A stretch of 64,000 nt of DNA from Spisula solida (Eukaryota > Mollusca > Bivalvia > Venerida > Mactridae). The stretch is taken from positions 16,619,130 to 16,683,129 of the forward strand of contig OX365949.1 of NCBI GenBank assembly GCA_947247005.1, given 5' to 3'. Shown in pieces: positions 1 through 12,740 of the stretch. A program made the position numbers and the translations under genes. The notes under the pieces were generated by a model. That model made no database searches, was not told the DNA's origin, and saw nothing but the letters and a program-made list of their open reading frames with translations. Within the stretch, counting starts at the first letter, position 1; the number at the start of each line of letters is the position of its first letter.

Positions 1-134
1 ATACAAAGTTGCCATATATAACAGCAAGGTACATATAATGGTAAACATTAAATCATCAATGGTTGTGATGTATCAATATAGATAATATAGCAACAACCGA
101 TAGCCTGAGGACCTATCAATCTTTGGTAATCATA

Positions 135-1365
135 CATTTAGTGCACAATACAACACTACTCCAAGTATGCCTCTCATCCACATTGCAACACTACTCTAAG
201 TATACCCCTCATTCAGTGCACAATACAACACTACTCTAAGTATACATCTCATTCAGTGCACAATACAACACTACTCTAAGTATACCTCTCATTCAGTGCA
301 CAATACAACACTACTCTAAGTATACATCTCATTCAGTGCACAAAACAACACTACTCTAAGTATACCTCTCATTCAGTGCACAATACAACACTACTCTAAG
401 TATACCTCTCATTCAGTGCACAATACAACACTACTCTAAGTATACATCTCATTTAGCCCACAATGCAACACTACTCTAAGTATACATCTCATTTAGTGCA
501 CAATAAAACACTACTCTAAGTATACATCTCATTTAGTGCACAATACAACACTACTCTAAGTATACATCTCATTCAGTGCACAATAAAACACTACTCTAAG
601 TATACCTCTCATTTAGTGCACAATGCAGCACTACTCTAAGTATACCTCTCATTCAGTGCAAAATGCAGCACTACTCTAGGTATACCTCTCATTTAGTGCA
701 CAATGCAGCACTACTCTAAGTATACCTCTCATTTAGTGCACAATGCAGCACTACTCTAAGTATACCTCTCATTCAGTGCAAAATGCAGCACTACTCTAAG
801 TATACCTCTCATTCAGTGCAAAATGCAGCACTACTCTAAGTATATCTCTCATTTAGTACACAATGCAGCACTACTCTAAGTATATCTCTCATTCAGTGCA
901 CAATGCAGCACTACTCTAAGTATATCTCTCATTCAGTGCACAATGCAGCACTACTCTAGGTATACCTCTCATTCAGTGCAAAATGCAGCACTACTCTAAG
1001 TATACCTCTCATTCAGTGCAAAATGCAGCACTACTCTAAGTATACCTCTCATTCAGTGCAAAATGCAGCACTACTCTAAGTATACCTCTCATTTAGTGCA
1101 CAATGCAGCACTACTCTAAGTATATCTCTCATTCAGTGCACAATGCAGCACTACTCTAAGTATACCCCTCATTCAGTGCACAATGCAGCACTACTCTAGG
1201 TATACCTCTCATTCAGTGCACAATACAACACTACTCTAAGTATATCTCTCATTCAGTGCACAATGCAGCACTACTCTAAGTATATCTCTCATTCAGTGCA
1301 CAATGCAGCACTACTCTAGGTATACCTCTCATTCAGTGCACAATACAACACTACTCTAAGTATGC
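135..1365. repeat. 40-bp tandem array, about 31 copies
   Basis: The unit is 40 bp, with core CACTACTCTAAGTATACCTC followed by TCATTCAGTGCACAAT. The left third (to about 600) carries mostly the ACAACA variant before the core. The middle (about 600-1330) carries the TGCAGCA variant, and the last copies mix both. This block structure suggests that groups of units were duplicated together. No conserved frame or gene signal is seen. Confidence 0.97.
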
Positions 1366-2128
1366 TATTCGGTTCTAGGATGCATTTATTATAGGCCTAC
1401 TTTTCATAATTTTAAATGCCCCTCCCCCTCTTTGCACGTGTTTTTGTGTGTTCCAACGAGCAACAATTTTATTTTGATGGATTTCTTTCCAACAAAACCT
1501 GACAATCTATTTTTAGACATGAAATTTCCGTGACATCATTTTGACTGCAGACTTATTAGTCTTGTCTGAAGTGACAACGAATTAAAACAATTAAAAATTT
1601 AAAAAATTGACCAATTTCTTTGAAATGAAATGTTTTCGCCTGCAAGAATAATATCATTTCATACTCTTATTATATAATTTTGTTCACAGGCATATAATAT
1701 GTATGAAAATGTCACTTTAAACGAAATAACTAAATCCCAAACCTTGAAGATGCTCGTGTCATGGTGCATCAGAATTTATATCATAACTCCATGTACATGT
1801 ATATATACCGGTATATATAATAACCATCAGATAATGTTCAAACATTACTTCATTAATAAAACAATATCATAGCTCGTATAAAAGTAAATATACACATGCA
1901 AATAGTATTATACATGTATGAATTATAAACGAATATTTTCACTTAGATTAACATAATATTTGACATTTGAGGGTTGTTCCTAATATTTACATAGGATAGG
2001 ATAATCCTGAACATTAAATTGTCACGATTCATACCTGATTGATAAATCCATAAGTGGTTTGTTTTAACATGTTACCATAGCGACAGACTTGACATTAAGC
2101 CAACTAGAAAGTTGTTCATTTCATTTTT
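1366..2128. other. AT-rich unique sequence, nothing recognised
   Basis: No open frame, tandem repeat or clear inverted repeat was found between the 40-bp array and the first BIV160-like element. A short palindromic TATATACCGGTATATA stretch lies near 1800-1815. Confidence 0.5.
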
Positions 2129-3260
2129 AGCTCACCTGTCACAAAGTGACAGAGTGAGCTTTTGTGATCACTCTTCGTCCGTCGTCCGTCCGTCGTCCGT
2201 CGTCTGTCCGTCCGTCAACAATTTGCTTGTGTAGACACTAGAGGTCATAATTTTGACTTAATCTTTATGAAACTTGGTCACAATGATCATCTCAACAAAA
2301 TCTAGGTCAAGTTTGATATTGGGTCATCCGGGGTCAAAAACTAGGTCACAAGGTCAAATTATAGAAAAACCTTGTGTAGTCACTAGAGGTCACAATTTGG
2401 ACTTAATCTTTATAAAACTTGGTCACAATAATCATCTCACCAAAATCTAGGTCAAGTTCGATAAGGTCAAATCATAGAAAAACCTTATGTAGACACTAGA
2501 GGTCACAATTTTGTCTTAATATTTATGAAACTAGGTCACAATGATCATCCTAACAAAATCTAGGTCAAGTTTGATATTGGGTCATCCGGGGTCAAAAACT
2601 AGGTTACAAGGTCAAATCATAGAAAAACCTTGTGTAGTCACTAGAGGTCACAATTTTGACCTAATCTTTATGAAACTTGGTCACAATGATCATCTCAACA
2701 AAATTTAGGTCAAATTCGATATTGGGTTATCCAGGGTCAAAAACTAGGTCACAAGGTCAAATCATAGAAAAACCTTGTGTAGACACTAAAGGTCACATTT
2801 TTGACTAAATCTTTTTAAAACTTGGTCACAATGATCATCTCAACAAAATCTAGATCAAGTGTGATATTGGGTCATCCAGGGTCAAAAACAAGGTCAAAAG
2901 GTCAAATCATAGAAAAACCTTGTGTAGTCACTAGAGGTCACAATTTTGACCTAATTTTTATGAAACTTGGTGACAATGATCATCACAACAAAATCTAGAT
3001 CAAGTTCGATATTGGGTCATCCGGGGTAAAGAACTAGGTCACAAGGTCAAATCATAGAAAAACCTTGTATAGTCACTAGAGGTCACAAATTTGGCCTAAT
3101 CCTTATGAAACTTGGTCAGAGTGATCATCTCAACAAAATCTAGGTCAAGTGCGATATTGCGTCATATAAGGCCAAGAACTAGGTCACTAGGTCAAATCAC
3201 AGGTCTTGCATGTACTGCTATAACAGGTGAGCGACCTATGGCCCTTTGGGCCCTCTTGTT
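2129..3260 (-). mobile_element. BIV160/Pearl-like element with 145-bp internal modules, copy 1
   Basis: In this orientation it opens with the hairpin AGCTCACCTGTCACAAAGTG (2129-2160), then a CGTCCGTC-rich stretch. About seven internal modules follow; GAGGTCACAATTTTGAC recurs at 2241, 2386, 2499, 2644, 2789, 2934 and 3079, a 145-bp period with one module shortened to 113 bp. It ends with the GGGCCC palindrome and CTCTTGTT (to 3260). The same two ends bound the copies at 9812 and 39569. From memory, the module resembles the BIV160 satellite and the core repeats of bivalve Pearl elements, which are non-autonomous Helitron relatives. The family name is inference; the structure is seen. There is no transposase frame. 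Confidence 0.85.
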
Positions 3261-3546
3261 ATCAGTATTTTTAAATAATGAAGCCAATATACCTCGCCTG
3301 AGATTATATAAGCTATTTGTGACACAGATAGTCGATTATCTTATACACTTGTTATGGCTGGGTTTTCACGCTAATCGTGGTCACCTTTTTCAACCTAAAG
3401 GAACCGCGAAAAACCTTCAGGGGTCAAACTTAGGTCATATTTTGGTCCCCCTTTATTCTTGTGTCGTCTGCACCATCTATAAACTACTCAAACACAAATA
3501 TGGGTTTTGGCACATGGAGAAACCAGTCATGCACTGATAATTGAAC

Positions 3547-3738
3547 AAGACTAGACTATAGTTAGCGCGAAAACCAGACTAGACTATAGTTAGCGAGAAA
3601 ACCAGACTATAGTTAGCGCGAAAACCAGACTAGACTATAGTTAGCGCGAAAACCAGACTAGACTATAGTTAGCGCGAAAACCAGACTAGACTATAGTTAG
3701 CGCGAAAACCAGACTAGACTATAGTTAGCGTGAAAACC
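3547..3738. repeat. 28-bp tandem array, about 7 copies
   Basis: The unit is AGACTAGACTATAGTTAGCG plus CGAAAACC. One copy is shortened to about 22 bp by loss of one GACTA step. The copies are almost identical, so the expansion is recent. The sequence between 3261 and 3546 is unique; its 141-codon frame starts inside the repeat element and is not convincing. Confidence 0.95.
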
Positions 3739-3887
3739 CAGCCTATATTGATTTGTGCAATACCGGGGACACCTACTGGTCAGTTCTGTTATATGTTTCT
3801 AGAGCATGAGCTGTTTGATCCCGGTGTAACGGTCAATTTTATCCCCCGCCCAGTTTATCCCCCGGGGATAAAATGGGCCGGCCTATT

Positions 3888-4530
3888 TTAAACTAGGATT
3901 AGCTCAACATTCATGATCCCGGAACTAGGATCAGCTCAAAATTCATGATCCCAGAACTAGGATCAGCTCAACATTCATGATCCCGGAACTAGGATTAGCT
4001 CAACATTCATGATCCCAGAACTAGGATGAGCTCAACATTCATGATCCCAGAACTAGGATCAGCTAAACATTCATGATCCCAGAACTAGGATCAGCTAAAC
4101 ATTCATGATCCTGAACTAGGATTAGCTCAACATTCATGATCCCAGAACTAGGATCAGCTAAACATTCATGATCACAAAACTAGGATCAGCTCAACATTCA
4201 TGATACTGAACTAGGATTAGCTCAACATTCATAATCCCAGAACTACGATCAGCTCAACATTCATGATCCCGAACTAGGATCAGCTCAACATTCATAATCC
4301 CTGAACTAGGATCAGCTCAACATTCATGATCCTGGAACTAGGATCAACTTAACATTCATAATCCTCGAACTAGGATCAGCTCAACATTCATGATCCTGGA
4401 ACTAGGATCAGCTCAACATTCATAATCCCCAAACTAGGATCAGCTCAACATTCATGATCCTGGAACTAGGATCAGCTTAACATTTATGATCCCGGAACTA
4501 GGATCAGCTCAACATTCATTATCTGAACCT
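3888..4530. repeat. 31-32-bp tandem array, about 20 copies
   Basis: The unit is AACTAGGATCAGCTCAACAT followed by TCATGATCCCRG. Copies differ by a few substitutions and by loss of one C or G before AACT. No coding potential is seen. Confidence 0.95.
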
Positions 4531-4854
4531 TGATTTCTCATCATTCAAAAATGAGCATAAGCATTTGATTGAATAACATAATGTCACAGTTCAAGCTAAA
4601 GTAGATGGCCGAATAATGGACATTAATATCACTGGCCTGAGTGAGTGCCCTTGCCCCAGTTTCATGAAGCTTGAATCACAAACTGTCATAAGGCCAAAAC
4701 AAATAAATAGTGTGGTCTAACTCAGTAACCTAACCGCCCCTATTTTGGTCCCTCGCCTAAACATTTTATTGACATTGTACTGTAAGTCACAACCAATCAA
4801 TGATTTTTAGTGCAAGCAATTGATGACAATTTAAAAAAAAAATGTCCTCCCTAC
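4531..4854. other. Unique sequence, nothing recognised
   Basis: AT-rich sequence between the 32-bp array and the next MITE. No gene signal or repeat was recognised. Confidence 0.4.
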
Positions 4855-5175
4855 ATACATGCCATGTTTCGCAGACCCCTTTGCATGAGATTGGTGATGG
4901 AAATGCAGGAGATTTTCCTTGCTGAAAGTTTAGACTTAAAATATTGAAGATTATATGCTGTTTTCACTCATCTTACTTTGATGACAATACCATGCATGCT
5001 TCATGTAGCAATTTAAACTAATATTTGTCATCATTTTCATAATGTAAACAAAAAATGTCAGGTTCCAGTTTGTCCATGAAATGCGTGAGATTTGATCAAT
5101 TGGCCTCCGATTATGCAGGAGTAGAGTCTCAAATGCAGGAGACTCATGCATGATGCAGGAGATATGGCATGTATG
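4855..5175. mobile_element. hAT-like MITE
   Basis: The ends are inverted repeats: ATACATGCCATGTTTC at the left and the complement of ATACATGCCATATCTC at the right. The flanks carry TCCCTAC on both sides (4848-4854 and 5176-5182), a 7-8-bp target duplication of the size known for hAT transposons. Inside, ATGCAGGAG and ATGCAGGAGA are repeated near the right end. There is no open frame of interest. Confidence 0.65.
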
Positions 5176-5612
5176 TCCCTACCAACAGTTATATCTTCCG
5201 GTACTCTTTTTCTAGTTTCATAACAGTTAATACCAGAACCACTCTATTAATGTGCTTTGGCCTGTTTGAAACCATAATTATAATATTCTACCTCAATTTT
5301 CTTTTTGATCACTCTTTTAGCTGTAATTTCAGTATTATATACAGTAGGCAACGTTTTATATTGTATATGTACATGTGGAGTTAAGCAAGGTCAGATAACT
5401 ACATACTGACCATCAAATTAATCTTTCTGGAGTTTTCTCCCTTGTAACAAGTATTTATGAATCAGGGAAATAAAACTACAATCTCAGATAAATAGACTGT
5501 ATAACAACTTTAAATATAGGTATTATGTTTATTTCATTTAACAAAAATTATGATTATTACGTAAATCAGTAATATTTGTGTAAAATTAAATAGTTATGAT
5601 CTATGAACTATA
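5176..5612. other. AT-rich sequence, nothing recognised
   Basis: The 71-codon frame here is hydrophobic and AT-driven and shows no sign of being coding. Confidence 0.4.
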
Positions 5613-5961
5613 CAGCACAACCTCTTTGGGGCAGCCCTCTGTAGAGCAACAACCTCTCTATAATAACACCGTCAAAATTTCCCTAGTCAACATATGCAAT
5701 AAGTTTAACCTTTATAGAGAAACAACCTCTAAACGCCGGCCAATAATCCCAGATCCCAAAGTATAATCTTTGTAAAGAAACAGCCTCTAAACGACAGCCA
5801 ATAATCACAGATCTCAAAGTTTAACCTTTGTAGAGAAACAAGCTCTAAACGACAGCCAATAATCACAGATCCCAAAGTTTAACCTTTGTAGAGAAACAAC
5901 CTCTAAACAATGACCAATAATCACAGATCTCAAAGGATGTTGTTCTGTAGAGGTTGTACTG
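5613..5961. mobile_element. Tc1/mariner-type MITE containing four 58-bp repeats
   Basis: Flanked by TA (5611-5612 and 5962-5963). The left end CAGCACAACCTCT matches the complement of the right end AGAGGTTGTACTG. Target TA and a CAGTACAACCTCT-like end are typical of the pogo/Tigger branch. The interior (5703-5935) is a 58-bp tandem repeat, TTTAACCTTTGTAGAGAAAC onward, in four copies, each carrying a degenerate copy of the terminal motif. A relative without the array is at 52666. Confidence 0.8.
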
Positions 5962-6400
5962 TACATGTGTTTTGTCCCATAATATGGCGACATCCAAATT
6001 ATTTTGAAAAATGTATACAAATAATGGTGAGGTAAATAATGAAGTGGATCCCATCGAACAGCAATAAACCATGCAAATCTGCAAAAATTACATTATAGAT
6101 GAGTTGTTCCAAAGTTGCATATGAAGCTAGTGAGCTCCTTAATTAAAGGAATTTCATGATTTACCTGCTGAACCCGACAAAAATGACAACAAATTTTGTC
6201 AGTGGTATCACTTCAGGTCCAATTGGTCACACCAAATGTATTTTTAATCACACTTAGCATGACATGCCTTGCAGACTCAGACATGCAACATTTGGGACCT
6301 GGTTATGGGACATTGTAAATCCTGACTCCCTGGCTGATAGAAGAAAACAATTGAGAGGTTCATACATTGGTCTAAATGTGTACGAGCCAAAACAAAATGA

Positions 6401-6525
6401 GGAGAGAAGTAATGCCAAAATTGGTCTCCATGGAGCAGAGGGTTAAACATATAAAATCTTGAGGGGAGAAGTAATGCCAATATTGGTCTCCATGGAGCAG
6501 AGGGTTAAACATATAAAACCTTAAC
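6401..6525. repeat. Direct duplication of about 62 bp
   Basis: AGAAGTAATGCCAAWATTGG to the end of GGGTTAAACATATAAAA occurs twice, 62 bp apart, almost unchanged. The rest of 5964-7500 is AT-rich unique sequence with no gene signal that I can support. Confidence 0.9.
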
Positions 6526-7501
6526 TCGATACAGCACATTTTATATGCATACAACAATGCATTTATCTTCCCCTACCTGACTCATCTTATGATCCTAAAA
6601 TCTCACCCATGTTCTAATCAATATCACTTCATAGTTTACATAGCAATTGAAGAATTTTAATGACACCAATACCCAATGATGTAATTTACATGCCAGTACA
6701 ATATGTTTACATGTGAAACATTGAGGGCTCTTCATTGATTCCGTATCCGATATCGAACATATATCAACCTGTGAGAATTTGTACTGAATTTAGATTGATC
6801 TATATTAATTGTGTTATAAACTGTCATTAGACTTCACAATCTTTTAAAAGAACATGCCATAAATGTATATTTGAGTACTATTTTACATAATATATTATGT
6901 ATGAAATTAAACTGATTTGTACAATATGACAAAACATGTGAAATTACAGATCGAAGTAACGTTACGCCAACATGGCGTTAGACCACTAGCCTTTTTCCAT
7001 GCCATTTTTAATATGTTGTTATGTTCACAAATCATTGGACAAAGCATGATTACGAAATGGATACTGAATATCGCACACAATTTTATTATTACTTTTTTTA
7101 AAATATTTTATTGATAATCATTTGTCATCCATCATTGAAGCTATTACAGAACGTTAACACGTGCTTGATGTAACCAATAACAGGAAAACCTGTGTATGAC
7201 GTCACCATCACATAGGCAAGTCTTAGGTGATCCCAGGTACCAATTTTCATTAAATTGCTATCGCTTACATGAAAACTGTGAGGGTTTGAATTTGCGTGAA
7301 AATTGTGAAAAATCCGCAAAATGCCCGCTTAGGCGTAATGAGCGTTACCTTAGCAACCATACATTTTAGAATGATGTCACTGAAATCATGAATATTCAGG
7401 GGAACATTGCTAATAGTATAATGTCATTACTTCCAGCTACAGTCTGAGTAAAATCAAACTGATCATAACAAAATTATAAGCATTTTCTTGTTATATATTG
7501 A

Positions 7502-7875
7502 TCATCCCTCGTAATAGACGCCTAATAGGTGTTTGACACAAAAAATGTCTTCTGGGCAAAAGTCATCTGACCTTAAATTCCTGACAATAGGTTTAACAAG
7601 GCTTGATACCAAGTATTCATAATTATGGAGTTTTATTGAAATTGGACCAGTAGTAATTAGGAGAACAAACGAGGACAGAATTTGTGACTCTAAGATTTTT
7701 GACACAAAATGTATGTCTCCAACAAAGGGCCATGACTCTGGCAAAAATCATCAGACCTTTAATTCCTGGTAATTAACATACACAACTAAGGTTCTATATC
7801 AAGTGTGCATATGAAGTTTCATTAAAATTGGACAAGTGGTTAAGAACAAGGGCGGACAAATTTGTGACATTCATC
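7502..7875. repeat. Dispersed mollusc repeat, two tandem units of about 190 bp
   Basis: Two diverged copies share CAGACCTTTAATTCCTG, an ...ATATCAAGTGTGCAT stretch, TTTCATTAAAATTGGAC and GGACAAATTTGTGAC. The same wording recurs at 20020, 36945 and 39100. From memory this is a common dispersed repeat type in bivalve genomes. It is non-coding. Confidence 0.7.
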
Positions 7876-8444
7876 CAGCCTAAAATCAATATGTCTTTAT
7901 GTGGGAGGCACAAATAGTTGGATCAGAACAATCCAATTCTATCAATGTACCATCATTCTATCACAGAAGTTCACGTCAAACAGAAGTTCACCTCAAACAG
8001 AAGTTTAACCCGAGGGGGGCAAATATTTACATAGAGGACTATCCGGAGACTAGAAGCAGAGAAATCTATTACACCCTCTTAAAAGCATTTGTTCACTACT
8101 TCAAACAGTTAGGCAAATGTTTGAACAAATCGTTCAGGTTGTCAAACATATAATTTTTCATAAAGCAGTTTTTGTAAAAATGATTTATCTATGACAGTGA
8201 CAGTATATTATGTACAATACAAAGAGGGCAGACACCTTGAATCATAATCAAACATATTGATATAATTTTATAAGTTCACTAAACTGAAATCACTTTTTGG
8301 ACAAGAAAGCATTTTCCGGTAGACACTTTCACTGTTACACAGTACAAATGTTGGCATGTGCCAAGATTGTATGTTTTATAAGGCTTAAGACAATTCATGT
8401 CAATGTAACGTTATTAGTTAAAAATTCAATGACCCATCCTATAT
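7876..8444. other. Unique sequence, nothing firm
   Basis: The sequence includes two tandem 13-bp GAAGTTCACSTCAAACA units near 7967-8000. No gene is supported. Confidence 0.4.
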
Positions 8445-9105
8445 TTGTGGAACTCAAACTCCCCCATCCCATGCGGTACTCAAACTTGCCCATCCCATGT
8501 GACCGTCCCATGCGGTACTCAAACTTGCCCATCCAATGTGGCCGTCCCATGCGGTACTCAAACTTGCTCATCCCATGTGGCCCTCCCATGCGGTACTCAA
8601 ACTTGCTCATCCCATGTGGCCGTCCCATGCGGTACTCAAACTTGCCCATCCCATGTGGTACTCAATCTTGCCCATCCCATGCGGTACTCAAACTTGCCCA
8701 TCCCGTGCGGTACTCAAACTTGCCCATCCCATGCGGAACTCAAACTTACCCATCCCATGCGGAACTCAAACTTGCCCGCATCGTATGTGGTACTCAAACT
8801 TGCCCAATCCTATGTGGTACTCAAACTTGCCCATCCAATAGGGTACCCAAACTCTCCCATCCCATGTGAGACTCAAACTTGCCCATCCTATAGGGTACTC
8901 AAACTCTCATCCCATGTGATACTCAAACTCAATGCCCATCCAATAGGGTACCCAAACTCTCCCATCCCATGTGAGACTCAAACTTGCCCATCCTATAGGG
9001 TACTCAAACTCTCATCCCATGTGATACTCAAACTTAATGCCCATCCAATAGGGTACTCAAACTCTCCCATCCCATGTGATACTCAAACTCAATGCCCATC
9101 CTATA
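8445..9105. repeat. Composite tandem array: 40-bp, then 27-bp, then 105-bp units
   Basis: The base unit is CCCATGCGGTACTCAAACTT plus GCCCATC (27 bp). From about 8497 to 8655 it is lengthened to 40 bp by a second CCCATGTGGCCGT. From 8655 to 8850 it is mostly plain 27-bp units. From 8836 the period is 105 bp (CAATAGGGTA at 8836, 8941 and 9046). Long frames across it (8297-8869 and 8445-9113 plus, 8395-8649 minus) exist only because units lack stops; none looks like a protein. Confidence 0.95.
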
Positions 9106-9811
9106 GTCCTTAGTGAATCCTGAACGTGGATAGTGGATACAGATAATACGGGTATTAAAACATGCACCTTTATGCATGTATTTGTTAGTTTGTTAATTCA
9201 GGTTTGACGCCATGTCTCGACAGTTTTTCAGTTATATACAGCGGGTGATACACCTTACCAGAGGCTGTATTCTAACTATTACTAACTTATACTTCCACAA
9301 GGACCCAGCAACTTGTAACTCCACATGTGCATGAAAAATCAACTTTGTTTTCAAATTTTCATGGAAGGGTATGACCTGCATTTGGGAATGTCCATTAACA
9401 ATCCAGCACATTAATCACTGGATCTCTGGTACCGTTTTAGTACCTTTAAAAACGTCTCAGTCTCAGACTTTTATAATTTTGTGGATAAAGTGCTAGGACA
9501 CTAGGTGACGACAGACATTCGAACCTTTGTAGGTGTGAACCTAAATCTGAATAGTAAACACCCAAACAATCTTATACTATAAATATTGTGCCCTTATAAT
9601 TCTTGCCCACAAATTAAAAACATTATTATTTTAACAGATCAATGCAACCCTAGCCTATCAATGACACTTGAATTTCAATGTATTCCTAAACATATTTAAG
9701 CATATACAATTAAATACCAGACCCACAAAAGAAAGTTTAAACGCCTGGTATATTCCAAACATTTGGTGTCTATAGTTATACAGATGTCAAATTTAAGGTC
9801 ATACTGTTTAA
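9106..9811. other. Unique sequence, nothing recognised
   Basis: No coding frame or repeat structure found between the composite array and the second BIV160-like element. Confidence 0.45.
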
Positions 9812-11445
9812 AACAAGAGGGCCCAAAGGGCCCTAGGTCGCTCACATGTCATAGTAGTTCATGCAGACCCTTAATGGTAATAAAGTAAATGCAGCTTCTA
9901 TTGGCTGTACAAGGTTTTAATATTAGAGAGGTGGTGATGTGAACGTGTACAACGACTTGTTCGTTTAGTTACCCGTACATGTATATGTACACATTGCAAT
10001 TACAATTGGCTTGCGAAATATGTGTGCATGGAAAATCGCATGATAGGTGTAACATGAATTCTTCATGAATCTATAATGAGTGTTTACATAAACTCAATAA
10101 GACCATGGGCAACGAAATAATTGTGTTTCCCGTGCATGCGAATAACTGTGTAACATAATACACATTAAATTTTCGTCTGTCACACGTCCGTTTCTTGTAG
10201 AAACTACACATACCTGGATGACGAAATACCCCAAAAATAGTCTTCACGTAGACATACACATTGTCTTTTACAACCTCTCTATTGTCTAAAAAAGGACCTT
10301 GTAATTTACATCACATAAACCTATATTGAAGTTTACGTCAAGTTTCGTCTATGATTTGACCTAATGACCTAGTTTTTGACCCAGGATGTCCCAATATTAA
10401 ACTTTTGATTTTTTTTGTTGAGATCATTGTGACCAAGTTTCATAAAGATTTGGTCAAAATTTTGACCTCTAGTGACTACACAAGATTTTTCTATGATTTG
10501 ACCTGGTGATCTAGTTTTTGACCCCAGAACACCCAAATACATACCTGACATAGATCTTGTTTAGATGATCATTACGACCGAGTTTCATAAAAATTAGATC
10601 AAAATTGGGACCTCTAGTGACTACACAAGATTTTCTATGATTTGACTTTGTGACCTATAAGTTTTGGACCCTGGATGACCCAATATCGAACTTGACCTAG
10701 ATTTTGTTGAGATGATCATTGTGACCAAGTTTCATAATGATTTGGTCAAAATTGTGACCTCTCGTGACTACGCAAGGTTTTTCTATGATTTGACCTTGTG
10801 ACATAGTTTTTGACCCCGGATGATCCAATATCAAACTTGACCTATATTTTGTTAAGATGATCATTGTGACTGAGTTTCATAAAGTTTAGGTCAAAATTGT
10901 GACCTCTAGTGACTTATAATGCAATGTTTTCTATGATTTGACCTAGTGATCTATGTTTTGACCCCGGATGACCTAATATCGAACTTGAACTAGATTTTGT
11001 TGAGATGATCATTGTGACCAAGTTTCATTAAAATAAGGTCTAAAGTGTTATCTCTAGTGACTATATAAGGTTTTTCTATGATTTGACCTTATGACCTAGT
11101 TTTTGACCCTGAATGACCCAATATCAAACTTGATCTAGAATTTTTTAAGATGATTATTGTGAATGAGTTTCACAAAGATTAGGTCAAAATTGTCACCTCT
11201 AGTGACTACGCAAGTTTTTTTTATGATTTGACCTAGTGACCTAGTTTTTTACCCCGGATGACCCATCAAACTTGACATAGATTTTGTTGAGATGATCATC
11301 GTGATCAAGTTTCATAATGATTAAGCCAAAACTATGACCTCTAGTGTCTATGCAAGCAAATTGTGGACGGACGTACGACGGGAGATGGATGATTGACGAA
11401 AAGTGATCACTAAAGCTCACTCTGTCACTTTGTGACAGGTGAGCT
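9812..11445 (+). mobile_element. BIV160/Pearl-like element with 145-bp modules, copy 2
   Basis: It starts AACAAGAGGGCCCAAAGGGC and ends in the hairpin AGCTCACTCTGTCACTTTGTG (11414-11445), the reverse layout of copy 1. About seven 145-bp modules run from about 10345 to 11360 (GACCTC anchors at 10464, 10609, 10756 and 10901). The stretch from about 9936 to 10330 is absent from the heads of the copies at 39569 and 40740 and may be a later insertion. No transposase frame is present. Confidence 0.85.
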
Positions 11446-11574
11446 AAAATGTACCAAGCTAAAAGTCTTATTTTCTGACATGCCTCTGTTCAACTGTCTG
11501 TTCATTAACATCTGCTCTACACTCGGCGGCGAAATCACCCACAGCACATTGGCTTTTGACCCTCTCAGGTACCT

Positions 11575-12049
11575 GGGTACTGTTTTATCAAAGCATATAC
11601 GCTAGCCTAACTCTAAGTTTTCCGTAAATATTGCATACGTCGATAATATTTGCGCAAATGGGTTTTACTAAGATATATTTTCTCATGTTTTGTCGTAATT
11701 TTTGGCGTAATTCTACGCCATGTCAGAGTAAACGTAAATAGCAAAATTGAACGTAATAAGGAGTTTTTGCCACGCACTGTTGATTTTCGACCATCACTTG
11801 TTGTTATAGACTGTGATTAGTAATGAAAACAGGTTAAATCATCAAAACTTATCGAATGTTTATGTATATTTATCAATTCTGGTTCCCGATATATTGGTAA
11901 TATTGTGGCCCGGCCTATGTTCAATATTTTTTCATAAATGTATGCAACAACTTGCGATCGATTAGTAAAACACACTTAAGGATTTGCGTAAGTGACAAAT
12001 ATATGCGCAAAGTTACACGACATTTACCAATGTTAGTAAAACAGTACCC
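11575..12049. mobile_element. Short inverted-repeat element, GGGTACTGTTTTA family, copy 1
   Basis: The ends are GGGTACTGTTTTATCAAAGC and the complement of a right end TTAGTAAAACAGTACCC. The interior matches the element at 27579 (TAAGTTTTCCGTAAATATTG, TTTTACTAAGATATAT, CGATTAGTAAAACACACTTA), so the two are full-length relatives. A shorter member is at 18704. No open frame. Confidence 0.8.
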
Positions 12050-12066
12050 TGGTGATTTCTACCCTT

Positions 12067-12279
12067 GGCCCCGATCTCCCCAAGCATCTCAATCTGAGCT
12101 AAATCTCATCTCAAATATTGCCATCTGTCTTTGGGTAAATTTCCATCGGAGGCCAGACCATGATTGCAGTAAAATTTCAAGAGTTCAAACTTCCAGATTC
12201 ATCTCCAATTCAGAATCTGATTTGAGCAAAATCTCAATTTAAGCTGAGATCTCTACTTGAGATGATTTGGGAGATCCGG
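12067..12279. mobile_element. MITE with GGCCCCGATCTCC ends
   Basis: The left end GGCCCCGATCTCCCCAAGCA and the right end (complement of CCGGATCTCCCAAATCATCT) are inverted. The interior is rich in ATCTCAAT and TTGAGAT steps. A 67-bp piece of the right end is found again at 29797-29863, where the terminal GGCCCCGATCTCC is better preserved. Confidence 0.7.
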
Positions 12280-12284
12280 TAAAC

Positions 12285-12412
12285 TTGCTTGGGTAAAGTG
12301 GAGCATTGTGGGTTATTCTTGCTCAGAGTGGTGCCGACAGGGATCAAACACAGGACCTGTCGATCGCAAGGTGCGCGCCCTACCTCAAGGTCATCGCTCT
12401 CCACATACTGTG
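12285..12412 (-). mobile_element. tRNA-derived SINE
   Basis: Read on the minus strand, GGAGAGCGATGACCTTGAGG with TAGGGCG resembles a pol III A box, and GTCCTGTGTTTGATCCCTG carries a B box (GTTYGATCC). A short tail, GTCGGCACCACTCTGAGC, follows. From memory this head plus CGGCACCACTCT tail is common among mollusc SINEs. Degenerate and probably inactive. Confidence 0.6.
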
Positions 12413-12650
12413 TAATGTTCTTTAAGTATTTAGTTGGTTCATCAATAATGGGGGACAGCTTCTATAGTTCATACTACAGTCCTATGTTTAACGGAAAAAA
12501 TCATGTGACATGTTTCGTACCTGGTAGGTAACAGGTATGAAGCGTGCGTCACGTAAACATTCATTAAATGCAGGGCAGGTACATAATTATGTTATTATGA
12601 TTATGCAATTATGGAGTTTCATGACTTATATTCATAATCATAGGCACATG

Positions 12651-12740
12651 ATTTCAAATTATCTGAGTGTACCCTATATATCAAATTATTAGAGTTTACC
12701 CTTTGTATATCAAATTATCAGAGTTTACCCTACGTATAGA
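12651..12740. repeat. Three tandem units of about 30 bp
   Basis: TATCAAATTATTAGAGTTTA plus CCCT occurs three times with slight changes. Confidence 0.8.

Noticed and set aside
135..1365. CRISPR-like array
   Set aside because: The units are contiguous 40-bp repeats without unique spacers, and the genome is animal.
8297..9113. Overlapping 190-, 222- and 101-codon frames
   Set aside because: They come from the 27/40/105-bp tandem repeat in different frames.
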